40,625 nt of DNA from assembly GCA_016714905.1 (NCBI GenBank), contig JADKBW010000023.1:1-40625 (forward strand), in the 5' to 3' direction. Positions 32,305 to 40,625 of this stretch are shown piece after piece. The position numbers and the translations under genes were made by a program. The notes under the pieces are model-generated. The model ran no database searches. It saw only the letters and a program-made list of their open reading frames with translations, and had not been told where the DNA came from. Source of the DNA: Flavobacterium sp. (GTDB taxonomy: Bacteria > Bacteroidota > Bacteroidia > Flavobacteriales > Flavobacteriaceae). Numbering within the stretch: position 1 is the stretch's first letter; the number at the start of each line of letters is the position of its first letter.

Positions 32305-34704
32305 GTTCTGAGGTTAAATTCTTCTGTACTTTACCCATCACTTTGTCGATTTGTTCGTCGGTTAGTGTTTTTGAAGTATCTTGTATAGTGAAGCTCACTG
32401 CATAGGATTTTTTTCCTTCAGGTAAGTTATTTCCTGTGTACACATCAAAAAGAACAACATTCTTAAGGAGGCTTTTTTCACTTTGTCTTGCAATGGCGTA
32501 AATGGCATCAAAACTCACCGACTCATCGACCAAGAGCGCTAGGTCTCGTCGCACTTCAGGATATCTTGCGATGTCGACAAATTTGATTTTCGTATTGACT
32601 ATTTTCAGCACAACATTCCAATTAAAATCGGCATAAAAGACGTCTTGTTTGATGTCAAAATGCTTTAAAATGCTTTTTTTAAGGGTGCCAAATTCAACCA
32701 ATGTTTCTTCTCCTACAGCCATGCGCAAACCTTCTGCAAACACGTCCGATTTTAGCGGTTCCGTTTTGATTTTAGCAATGCCTAATCTCGAGAGGATGGC
32801 ATCAACATAGCCTTTAAACAAAAGAAATCGGTCGGTTTCTGAGCGTTGGTCCAGTTTTCCGCATTTCGATCACCGCTAAGAAATAAAGTTAAATGTTTTT
32901 GTTCTTCGTAACCAGTATCAAAATTGTGATAAGACTTCCCAAATTCAAATAGTTTGAGATCTGAATTTCGTCTATTGATATTATACGAAATCGCTTCCAA
33001 TCCCGAAAACAACAACGATTGACGCATCGTAGATAAATCAGCACTCAACGGATTTAACATCGTAACATTATGTTCTTCCTTGAGCATTTCAGTGAGTGAC
33101 ACATATTCCGGACTCGTCAAGGAGTTCGCCATCATTTCATGAAAACCCAATGAATTCAATTGATTTCCAATAATATTTTGCAATTTGTAATCCTCTGTTC
33201 TCGCTGAATTAGAAACGGTCGCATTTAATTTCTTAGTAAAATTAATGTTGTTGTATCCGTAAACGCGCAAGATTTCTTCAATCACGTCAATTTCTCTTTG
33301 CACATCAACTCGATAAGCAGGGATCGTAAGTCCAAGACCAGCATCGGTAACACTATTTACTTTGATATCAAGCGAAGCCAAGATTTTCTTGATGATTTCT
33401 TTGGAAAGCTCTTGACCAATTAATCTCGCGGTTTTGGCAAAATTCAAGAAAACAGGAAAGTCTTCTATTTTTTTAGGATAAATGTCGATGACGTCAGAAG
33501 TAATTTCACCTCCGGCCACTTCTTGAATCAATAATGCTGCACGCTTTAAGGCAAACTCAGTGATGGTCGGGTCAATTCCTCGCTCAAAACGAAACGAAGC
33601 GTCTGTGCTCAATCCGTGTCTTTTAGCTGTTTTACGAACGCTTACTGGATTGAAATAGGCACTCTCTAAAAATATATTCGTAGTACTTTCACTAACTCCA
33701 GAATTTTTACCTCCAAAAACACCAGCAATACACATCGGACCTTTTTCGTCACAAATCATCAAATCTTCTTCATGCAAGGTTCTTTCAACTTCATCCAAGG
33801 TCGTAAATTTCGTTCCCGCAGGCATGGTTTTGACCAATATTTTGCCATTGATTTTTGAAGCGTCGAAGGCGTGAAGTGGTTGTCCCAATTCGTGTAAAAC
33901 GTAATTGGTCACGTCGACGATATTGTTTTTCGGATTCAGTCCAATCGATTTCAATCGGTTTTGCAACCATTCTGGTGAAGGTTTCACAGTGATTCCAGAA
34001 ATGGTCACACCACAATAGCGTGGTGCTAACTTTCCGTTTTCGACTTTCACATCGATTTTCAATGTACGCTTGTCAATTCTAAAATTACTGACCGAAGGCG
34101 TAATCAATTCGACATTTACGCCACTTTGAATTAGTCCCGCTCTTAAATCTCTTGCAGTTCCTAAGTGACTCATCGCATCGGCTCGATTTGGTGTTAAACC
34201 AATTTCGAAGATTTCGTCATTTTCGATTTTAAAAACTTTTGCAACGGAAGTTCCAGGTTTCAAATTGGCATCCAAAACCATAATCCCGTCATGACTGGTT
34301 CCCAAACCAATTTCATCTTCCGCGCAAATCATTCCATGGCTTTCTTCATCGCGAATTTTCCCTTTCTTAATAACAAATGCATTTCCGTCTTTATCGTACA
34401 AAGTCGAACCAATTGTCGCCACAGGCACTTTTTGCCCAACAGCTACATTGCTCGCACCACAAACGATTTGAACGGGAATTCCATCCCCAAGATCAACGGT
34501 TGTTACCTTCAATCGATCGGCATTCGGATGTTGCACACAAGTCAAAACATGTCCAACCACAATTCCTTCCAATCCACCTTTCACAGATTGGTATTTTTCG
34601 ACTACTTCTACTTCTAAACCCAAATCAGTCAGCAAGGCGGCTGTTTCATCAGATTTCCAATCGATTTTGATAAATTGTTTTAACCAGTTGTAAGAGATTT
34701 TCAT
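32285..34704 (-). CDS. pheT: Phenylalanyl-tRNA synthetase beta subunit, read as two overlapping frames
   Basis: Forms the alpha2-beta2 enzyme with PheS (not in the window) and charges tRNA-Phe. The first frame (34704 to 32782) shows the N-terminal MKISYNWLKQFI, an EMAP-type tRNA-binding domain (about 40-150), the B3/B4 editing domain (KPSPEWLQNRL, FDASKING), B5 and the catalytic-like core (RPTSPEYVSLTEM region). The second frame (32821 to 32285) carries the rest, FKGYVDAILSRLGI, and the FDX-ACB anticodon-binding domain (FVDIARYPEVRRDLALLVDESV). The break is at the A4 run 32820-32823; a fifth A would join them to about 805 residues, normal for the family. As PheT is essential, a sequence error is likely, so it is typed as CDS. 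Confidence 0.9.
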
Positions 34705-34732
34705 GAGCGTTGTCCGTCTGTTTTAAAGGTCG

Positions 34733-34740
34733 CAAATATA
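34733..34740 (-). promoter_or_regulatory. TAnnTTTG box for pheT
   Basis: The minus strand reads TATATTTG 28 bp before the ATG at 34704. No clear -33 TTG. Confidence 0.5.
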
Positions 34741-34792
34741 AGCATTGCGCTTTGGAGTTCGAAATAAATCTGTATTTTTTTTAGAAGCTTTT

Positions 34793-34897
34793 GCTTACGC
34801 CAGTTCGCCCTTTTAGGAGCTCGGGTCCAGCTGTTCACTATATCTTTTGCGGCGAACACCGCCACAAAAGGATGCCGTTTCCATCTGGGCTAGGGCA
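34793..34897 (+). repeat. Intergenic repeat, copy B (about 105 bp)
   Basis: Same element and orientation as 17859-17965. The core CTATATCTTTTGCGGCG...CGCCACAAAAGGATGCCG is conserved, including both halves of the hairpin; differences fall mostly in the loop (AACAA versus AACAC) and the outer parts. Its right end CTAGGGCA overlaps the 3' end of the minus-strand bestrophin-like gene, whose TAG stop is complement of 34890-34892. It otherwise fills the gap to the pheT promoter. Confidence 0.8.
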
Positions 34898-35756
34898 TCA
34901 GTTCACCCACATGTTTTTTGATATTTTCAGCAATTTTTCTAGTCGGTAAATCATTGGCATCACCACCAAACGGATCTTCAATTTCTTCCGCAATCAATTC
35001 CAAACTCGCTAATACATAAAAGATAAAAACGACCACGGGTGCAGTATAATAACCCAAACTAAACGAATAACCAAAAGGCAAAGTCATCACGTAAAAGAAA
35101 ATAAATTTCTTGATAAACGCACTGTACGAGTAGGGAATAGGCGTGTTTTTTATTCTTTCACAAGCACCGCAAATGTCCGTAAACGATTGTATTTCGGCAT
35201 TTAAAATAATCAATTGATCGCCAGAGATTTTTTTTTCGTCGTACAAATCATTCAATTTTTGAAACATCTTTTTTGCCACTTGATTGGGTCTGTGCAAATG
35301 ATGGTCAATTTCCAAATCAACATCATCAAACAATTGTTGACTTGTGTCATCATTGCTCAAATGTTGATGTAACACCGCAGCATACGTTGGAATCATGCGT
35401 TTGAAATAATGCTGATCCTGTCGGTCTTTTAGAATCACTGCGAGTTTCAATGCAAAATTCCTGCTGTTGTTGACCAAGGCGCCCCACAATTTCCGTCCTT
35501 CCCACCAACGGTCATAAGCCGTATTGGTTCTGAAAACGAGCAACAACGAAATCACAAAACCCAACATTCCGTGCATGATCGTGATGTTTTTGATATAACT
35601 CGTATCTGCCAGTTTCCAATAGACAACTTCCATATAGCCCACAAATCCGGCGTAAATGCCAATTGCAATCATAATCGGAAACAGCGTCCGAAACGTATCC
35701 GCTTTGTGAAATCGAAAAATGAATGTAAACCAATCTTTGGTATTGTAGGAAATCAT
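34890..35756 (-). CDS. Bestrophin-family (UPF0187) membrane channel protein
   Basis: 288 residues from ATG 35756. Family marks: MISYNTKDWFTFIFRFHKADTFR at the start, YDRWWEGRKLWGALVNNSRNF (the RWxGR region), CGACERIKNTPIPYSYS, TLPFGYSFSLGYYTAP and the C-terminal EIEDPFGGDANDLP. About four membrane segments (about 25-45, 55-80, 200-220, 228-248). Bacterial relatives form pentameric ion channels; KpBest conducts sodium. A GTG seven codons upstream lies inside a palindromic element and is rejected as start. The last codons (ATG CCC TAG) come from intergenic repeat B, so the C-terminus ends MP by read-in to the repeat. It lies downstream of the RND efflux genes but probably has a separate role. 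Confidence 0.88.
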   Translation of the reverse strand: MISYNTKDWFTFIFRFHKADTFRTLFPIMIAIGIYAGFVGYMEVVYWKLADTSYIKNITIMHGMLGFVISLLLVFRTNTAYDRWWEGRKLWGALVNNSRNFALKLAVILKDRQDQHYFKRMIPTYAAVLHQHLSNDDTSQQLFDDVDLEIDHHLHRPNQVAKKMFQKLNDLYDEKKISGDQLIILNAEIQSFTDICGACERIKNTPIPYSYSAFIKKFIFFYVMTLPFGYSFSLGYYTAPVVVFIFYVLASLELIAEEIEDPFGGDANDLPTRKIAENIKKHVGELMP

Positions 35757-35772
35757 ACTAACAAGTTTTGAT

Positions 35773-35846
35773 GCCACGAATGCTCGAATTATTTATATCC
35801 ATTTAAGAAAATTCGTGTATTTGTGGCTAAAGTTTAAGCCACAAAT
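35773..35846. repeat. Palindromic intergenic element 2 with two alternative hairpins
   Basis: Arm P (35773-35790, GCCACGAATGCTCGAATT) pairs with arm Q (35810-35827) at 15 of 18 positions and resembles the perfect element at 31758. The right part of Q (35819-35828, ATTTGTGGCT) also pairs perfectly with arm R (35837-35846) around 8 nt. The two hairpins exclude each other. The element lies between the tolC stop and the bestrophin start on the same transcript strand. Confidence 0.7.
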
Positions 35847-35850
35847 CTAA

Positions 35851-37149
35851 TCAAAAACTCAAATTACCAGCCAATTCTTTCAATGCAATTTCTGATAATT
35901 TCGCTTGGTATTGTGTGTTGGTGTTGCGCACTTTGGCATTGATATAATTCAATTGCGCCGTTCTGAATTCTAAAGTTGTAATTGTACCAATTCTAAATTT
36001 CTCTAAAGTAATATCTAGATTTTGTTTGGCTATCGCTTCATTTTTGGCTTCCAATTCCACCAACTGAATATTGGTTAAATATGTTTGAAAGGCCGAATTC
36101 AACTGACTTTCCAATGTTTTATTTTGTTGGTCAATCGCAACTTGCGTATTTTCTATTTCTAGTTTTGCCACTTTTTCAGCACGATTCTGATTGAATCCGT
36201 CAAACAAATTCAATGAGGCGCTAAATCCATAATTCAATCCGCGGGACGACGTTTGTGTGGTAAAACCCAAGTCTGACCTAGTTTCAGCAAAATTATAACC
36301 GCTGAGTACTCTCACAGTCGGGTAACGGGTGCCTTTTACTTGCTTCAATTGCAATTCAGAAATCCTTTTGTTCACCACCATTTTTTGCAATTCTAGATTT
36401 TGTTTGAAAGCCAATTCCGTCAAATTCTGCAACAGCAATTGATTGTCTATTTTAATTTCAGGTAACACTTTAAAATCCAGTTTCGTATCTCTAGCCAATT
36501 GCTCATTAAGTGCAATTTTAGTATTTGCAAACAATTCTTTTTGACGCAATAGGGTTGTGGTGTCGGTATTCAAATCGACTTGCGCATTGAGCACTTCCAA
36601 TTTAGACGCTTTTCCAATGGTAAATCGGTTTTGAGCCAAGTTCAAGCGCTGTTTCGAAATGACAATCGTCGTATCTAACGCATTCAATTGTTGCTGTTGC
36701 TGCACCAAATCATAATAAATCGCAGTCACGTCACTGACTTTCATCAGGATGGTTTGCTTCAGTTGGGTTTCGCCTAGTTCCTTTAAAGCCTTGAGTTGAT
36801 CATGTTTGGCAAACATGCTAAAGCCATCGAAAATCGTCCAATCCAAACCAACACCATAATTCAAACTGTTGTTTTTGGCGTTGTCAAGGGAAAGTACAGT
36901 GCCGTCAGCCCGTGTTTGCGACAAGTTTTGTATACCGTTATTATCGACAACTGTAGCAGTTACTTTTGGCAACATTCCCGAATTGCCTGCAGAAATATTG
37001 GTTTCGGTTATTTTGACATTGTTGCCAGCGATTTTAATCTCGTAGTTGTTCTCCAAAGCGGTTTTGATTGCCTCTTCCAAAGTCAGTGTTTGCTGCGCAC
37101 TCATTTCGAAAACGCAAAGCAACAGCAAGAAAAAGGGTATCGATTTCAT
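35851..37149 (-). CDS. TolC-family outer membrane efflux protein
   Basis: 432 residues from ATG 37149, which begins a clean signal peptide (MKSIPFFLLLLCVFEMSAQ). The start lies 1 nt past the RND stop (TAATATG); the longer frame to 37188 would overlap the pump and lacks a proper signal. Two OEP repeats of the TolC fold are seen (LTLEEAIKTALENNYEIKIA and LTELAFKQNLELQKMV) with long heptad helices and barrel strands (NYGVGLDWTIFDGF, NYGFSASLNLFDGF). It should form the outer membrane exit duct of the tripartite pump encoded just upstream. Confidence 0.92.
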   Translation of the reverse strand: MKSIPFFLLLLCVFEMSAQQTLTLEEAIKTALENNYEIKIAGNNVKITETNISAGNSGMLPKVTATVVDNNGIQNLSQTRADGTVLSLDNAKNNSLNYGVGLDWTIFDGFSMFAKHDQLKALKELGETQLKQTILMKVSDVTAIYYDLVQQQQQLNALDTTIVISKQRLNLAQNRFTIGKASKLEVLNAQVDLNTDTTTLLRQKELFANTKIALNEQLARDTKLDFKVLPEIKIDNQLLLQNLTELAFKQNLELQKMVVNKRISELQLKQVKGTRYPTVRVLSGYNFAETRSDLGFTTQTSSRGLNYGFSASLNLFDGFNQNRAEKVAKLEIENTQVAIDQQNKTLESQLNSAFQTYLTNIQLVELEAKNEAIAKQNLDITLEKFRIGTITTLEFRTAQLNYINAKVRNTNTQYQAKLSEIALKELAGNLSF

Positions 37150-37150
37150 A

Positions 37151-40100
37151 TTATTTAGTCTCTTTTTCATAGTCTTCCAAATGATCAAATTCAGGGTAGT
37201 GTTTTCTGGCTTTCGACCACATCAAATATAAAGCTGGAATCACGAATAGCGTCAATACCAATGAGAAAATCGTTCCGCCAACAATGACAACTCCCATTCC
37301 AATGCGACTTGTCGATGCAGCTCCAAGCGACAATGCAATTGGTAGCGCACCCAAAGAAATGGCCAAACTTGTCATCAAAATCGGACGCAATCGCGCTTCT
37401 GAAGCTTCTAAAATCGCTTCTAGTTTTGGTTTGCCTTGTTCTCGAAGTTGGTTCGCAAATTCTACGATCAAGATGCCGTTTTTCGTCACCAAACCAATCA
37501 GCATGACCGTTCCAATTTGACTGAAGATATTCCACGTTTGGTCGAACAACCATAAAGAAAATAACGCTCCGGCAACCGCCATTGGCACGGTCAAAATGAT
37601 GATAAACGGATCGATGAAACTTTCAAACTGGGCGGCAAGAATCAGAAAAATCAACAGCAACGCCAAACCAAATGCAAAAGAAGTATTCGAACCACTTTCT
37701 ACAAAATCTCTCGATTCGCCACCTAAATCCGTGGTAAATGAATCATCAAGGACTTTGGCTTTGATTCGATTCATAGCGTCAATTCCATCGCTGATACTTT
37801 TTCCAGGCGCCAATCCAGCAGAAACTGTGGCCGACATATTTCGGTTGTTATGATACAATTGCGGTGGATTGCTCTTCTCAGAGATGCTCACAATATTGTC
37901 CATTTGTATCAATTCACCTTTGCTATTGCGTACAAAAATAGAAGTTAAGTCGAGTGGTTTCGACCGGTCTTTTTGATCAAATTGTCCGATGACCTGATAT
38001 TGTTTTCCATTCATAATGAAATAACCAAAACGTTGTCCGCTAAACGAAAGTTGTAAAGTTTGTGCGATGTCGAGAACAGAAATCCCCATGCTTTCCGCTT
38101 TTTCTCGGTCTATCGTTACATTGATTTCGGGTTTGTTGAATTTCAAATTGACATCGGTCATCGCAAACGTTGGGTCTTTCGCGGCTTCTTCCATAAATTG
38201 TGGAATCTTTTCTTGCAACTTCTCAAAGTTTGGTGCTTGAATGATGTATTGAATTGGCAAACCACCACGTTTGTTCACGGCAATGGTTGGTTGCTCTGTT
38301 ACTGAAGTTTTTGCTTCAGGATATTTTTTGGTCCATTTGGTCAGTTTTTCTGCAATTTCTTTTTGCGAACGAGCTCGATCTTCAGGTTGAACCAAAGCAA
38401 TTCTCACCCTACCACTATTGGTGGCAGAAGCGTTAAATCCAGGAGCGGTGATGATTAAACTTACTTTTTTCTCTGGAATTGAGTCATCAATCAACTGCGA
38501 AAGTTCTTGCATGAAACGGTTGGTATATTCGTACGATGAACCTTCGGCAGTAGTAGCAATCATCACCAATGCGCTTCGATCATCGTAAGGCGCAGTTTCT
38601 TTTTGTAGGATATTGAAAAACAAATAAATCAAACCAAAACAAACGATAAGAATCGGGAAACTCAGCCATTTTCTTTTCATGAAACTTTTCAAATTACTGG
38701 CGTAACTCGTGTTCATTTTTACGAAAAAAGGTTCGGTGAAATTATAAAATTTTGATTTCTTTTGTTCACCGCTTTTCATCAAATAGGCATTCAACATCGG
38801 AGTTAAAGTCAATGATACAAAGGCCGAAATCAAAACCGCTGCGCCAATGACGACGCCAAATTCACGGAATAATCGTCCGACAAATCCATCCAAGAAAATT
38901 ACAGGTAAAAATACGGCAGCTAAGGTGATTGAAATCGAAATCACGGCGAAGAAAATTTCATTAGAACCTTTAATTGCGGCTTCAATGGGCGACATGCCTT
39001 CTTCGACTTTTTTGAAGATGTTTTCAGTGACTACAATGCCGTCATCTACCACCAAACCTGTCGCGAGCACAATGGCTAATAATGTCAATACATTAATTGA
39101 AAATCCAAACAGCCACATGATGAAAAAGGTCGCAATCAATGATACTGGAATATCAATTAATGGTCGGAACGCAATCGCCCAATCTCTAAAGAACAAATAG
39201 ATAATCAATATCACAAGTAGAATTGAAATGCCTAGCGTTTCCGCCACTTCAAGTACAGATTTCTTGACGAAAATCGTATTGTCAATCGCGATATTGAGGT
39301 TGATATCTTTAGGTAAATCTTTCTTTAAAGCTTCGAATTTTTTATAAAACTCTTTTGAAATATCAAGGTAATTCGCGCCCGGAAGTGGCACAATCGCCAC
39401 GCCAACCAAAGGCAAACCCGATTGCGACATTTGGGTTTCTAAATTTTCTGGACCTAAATTGGCGGAACCTATATCGCTAAAACGAACGGTTTTTTCGCCG
39501 TCACTTTTGATGATGATGTTGTTGAATTGTTCCGGTTTGTCGAGATTGCCGACTGTTTTTACAGTTAACTCGGTGTTGTTTCCGGTTAGTTTTCCTGAAG
39601 GCAATTCGACATTTTGTTGGTTTAAAGCGTCTCTAACATCGGAAACAGTGCAACCGTAAGCAGCCAGTTTTATTGGGTCGATCCACAATCGCATGGCGTA
39701 TTTTTTTTGCCCCCAAATTTGAATACCGCTGACGCCTGGAATTGTTTCCAATCTTGGACCTACTACATTTTCTGCAAAGTCACTCAGTTCTAATGGACTG
39801 CGGGTATCGCTCTGAATTGTCATCGAAATAATCGCATCCGCATTGGCATCGGCTTTAGAAACTACTGGTGGTGCGTCGATATCTTTGGGCAAACTTTTGG
39901 CGGCGATGGCCACTTTGTCGCGGACATCATTCGCAGCAGTTTCTAAATCTTTATTCAAATTGAATTCGACCGTAATATTGCTTGTGCCTTGAACGCTAGA
40001 AGACGTAATGTTTTTGATACCATCGATTGAGTTGATTGCTTTTTCAATTGGCTCTGTGATCTGCGATTCGATAATATCTGCGTTTGCACCTGCATAATCA

Positions 40101-40246
40101 GTTCTGATCGAGATTTGTGCGGGATCAATCGATGGGAATTCACGAACACCTAAAAAAGTATATCCAATCACGCCGAACAAAATGATGGTCAGATTGAGCA
40201 CAATCGTGAGTACAGGGCGTTTGATACTTAACGTGGATAAACTCAT
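37151..40246 (-). CDS. RND efflux pump inner-membrane transporter (HAE1/AcrB family)
   Basis: 1031 residues, normal length. N-terminal SIKRPVLTIVLNLTIILFGVIGYTFL, first periplasmic half, and TM4 with the proton-relay pair D401-D402 in GLVVDDGIVVTEN. The second half repeats the fold and ends in GVVIVGGTIFSLVLTLFVIPALYLMW. The pair of Asp in TM4 and the motif GxxxxDxxxxxxEN assign it to drug and hydrophobic-compound exporters rather than heavy-metal CusA types. Energy comes from the proton gradient. It lies 30 nt downstream of the membrane-fusion gene and 1 nt before tolC, the usual order for a complete tripartite system. The actual substrate is not readable. Confidence 0.95.
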   Translation of the reverse strand: MSLSTLSIKRPVLTIVLNLTIILFGVIGYTFLGVREFPSIDPAQISIRTDYAGANADIIESQITEPIEKAINSIDGIKNITSSSVQGTSNITVEFNLNKDLETAANDVRDKVAIAAKSLPKDIDAPPVVSKADANADAIISMTIQSDTRSPLELSDFAENVVGPRLETIPGVSGIQIWGQKKYAMRLWIDPIKLAAYGCTVSDVRDALNQQNVELPSGKLTGNNTELTVKTVGNLDKPEQFNNIIIKSDGEKTVRFSDIGSANLGPENLETQMSQSGLPLVGVAIVPLPGANYLDISKEFYKKFEALKKDLPKDINLNIAIDNTIFVKKSVLEVAETLGISILLVILIIYLFFRDWAIAFRPLIDIPVSLIATFFIMWLFGFSINVLTLLAIVLATGLVVDDGIVVTENIFKKVEEGMSPIEAAIKGSNEIFFAVISISITLAAVFLPVIFLDGFVGRLFREFGVVIGAAVLISAFVSLTLTPMLNAYLMKSGEQKKSKFYNFTEPFFVKMNTSYASNLKSFMKRKWLSFPILIVCFGLIYLFFNILQKETAPYDDRSALVMIATTAEGSSYEYTNRFMQELSQLIDDSIPEKKVSLIITAPGFNASATNSGRVRIALVQPEDRARSQKEIAEKLTKWTKKYPEAKTSVTEQPTIAVNKRGGLPIQYIIQAPNFEKLQEKIPQFMEEAAKDPTFAMTDVNLKFNKPEINVTIDREKAESMGISVLDIAQTLQLSFSGQRFGYFIMNGKQYQVIGQFDQKDRSKPLDLTSIFVRNSKGELIQMDNIVSISEKSNPPQLYHNNRNMSATVSAGLAPGKSISDGIDAMNRIKAKVLDDSFTTDLGGESRDFVESGSNTSFAFGLALLLIFLILAAQFESFIDPFIIILTVPMAVAGALFSLWLFDQTWNIFSQIGTVMLIGLVTKNGILIVEFANQLREQGKPKLEAILEASEARLRPILMTSLAISLGALPIALSLGAASTSRIGMGVVIVGGTIFSLVLTLFVIPALYLMWSKARKHYPEFDHLEDYEKETK

Positions 40247-40276
40247 TTGAATTTGAGATTTAGGATTTGAAAAGCT

Positions 40277-40625
40277 TTATTTTTTGACTTTTACTTTGAC
40301 ACCAGTGTCTGCTTTTAACGCCATGACTCCGGATGTAATTAAGGTATCTCCGGCTTTTAAACCCGAAAGTACTAAAATAGAGGCATCGGTTCTCGTTGCG
40401 GTTTCCACTCTGATTTCTTTAGCTTTTCCATGTTCGGAGATAAAAACTTTTTTACCATTTTGTATCGGAACAATTGCTTCTGTTGGCACTATAATAGCAT
40501 CTTTGATACTGCTCAATGGTAATTCAACGTTAGCAAAAGTGCCTGGAAACAATTTTCCGTCGCTGTTTGCTGCAATAGCTCTAACTTGAAGCGTTCGGGT
40601 GGCAGCTTGAATTCCGGGTTCGATA
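40277..40625 (-). CDS. RND efflux membrane-fusion protein (periplasmic adaptor), C-terminal part
   Basis: The frame is open to the right edge, leaving the last 115 residues or so. GIQAATRTLQVRAIAANSDGKLFPGTFANVEL is the beta-barrel domain of the HlyD/AcrA family, followed by the membrane-proximal domain (IIVPTEAIVPIQNGKKVFI, GLKAGDTLITSGVMALKADTGVKVKV). The start, lipoyl and hairpin domains lie outside the window. It is the first gene in view of the efflux operon and links pump and duct. Confidence 0.92.
   Translation of the reverse strand, partial: IEPGIQAATRTLQVRAIAANSDGKLFPGTFANVELPLSSIKDAIIVPTEAIVPIQNGKKVFISEHGKAKEIRVETATRTDASILVLSGLKAGDTLITSGVMALKADTGVKVKVKK

Noticed and set aside
35757..35777. 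GTG start seven codons upstream for the bestrophin-like protein
   Set aside because: It falls in the palindromic element, and the family N-terminus begins at the ATG at 35756.
37150..37188. Longer TolC start overlapping the RND gene
   Set aside because: The extra residues place a charged stretch before the signal peptide, and ATG 37149 gives a clean signal sequence directly after the pump's stop.

Overview
The window looks like a stretch of chromosome from a Flavobacterium-like member of the Bacteroidota. The support is AT-rich DNA, repeated use of the Bacteroidota promoter box TAnnTTTG (often with an upstream TTG), near absence of Shine-Dalgarno sequences, two proteins ending in the type B sorting domain of the type IX secretion system (T9SS) and one with a likely type A tail, a FadL/OmpP1 porin, and intergenic repeats of a kind I associate from memory with Flavobacterium. 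No phage, integrase, transposase or CRISPR array is visible; the only sign of a mobile-type gene is a decayed four-helix-bundle (23S rRNA intervening-sequence) remnant near 31.0 kb.

Layout. 1-3.2 kb (minus): sensor kinase, OmpR-family regulator, then a TPR protein running off the left edge. 3.2-8.9 kb (plus): a DUF1573 exported protein, then two tandem paralogous CHASE4-like hybrid histidine kinases and a frameshifted porin-like gene packed as one operon. 9.1-11.6 kb (minus): FadL-type outer membrane protein and a Trp/Gly/Asn-repeat lipoprotein. 11.7-13.7 kb (plus): proS, tRNA-Glu(TTC), rpsT. 13.7-15.8 kb (minus): a PAS histidine kinase with a single-domain receiver. 16.0-17.8 kb (plus): typA. 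18.0-26.4 kb (minus): a cell-surface cluster made of a choice-of-anchor-L protein, a 1714-residue IgGFc-binding/TSP3 adhesin and an esterase. 26.4-28.1 kb: an ABC exporter pair. 28.2-32.2 kb: small zinc-site protein, T9SS-sorted protein, nucleoid-associated protein, pRiA4b ORF-3-like protein and a small secreted protein. 32.3-34.7 kb: pheT. 34.9-40.6 kb: bestrophin-like channel, TolC, RND pump and membrane-fusion protein, the last cut by the right edge.

The most interesting regulatory structure is the 220 bp between the minus-strand kinase and the plus-strand DUF1573 gene. Three TTAACAA boxes lie there in helical phase (starts 11 and 21 bp apart) between two divergent TAnnTTTG promoters. One box contains the -33 TTG of the kinase/regulator promoter, and another sits where the -33 of the DUF1573 promoter should be. 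This fits an OmpR-type operator controlling both directions.

Four genes (porin-like, proS, esterase, pheT) each read as two overlapping frames, and every break can be repaired by adding one A or T. Two of them are essential aminoacyl-tRNA synthetases, so indel errors in the sequence are a more likely explanation than four real pseudogenes. Two about 106-bp intergenic repeats (17.9 and 34.8 kb) and a second palindromic repeat family (31.8 and 35.8 kb) lie at gene 3' ends. In one case the repeat supplies the stop codon.
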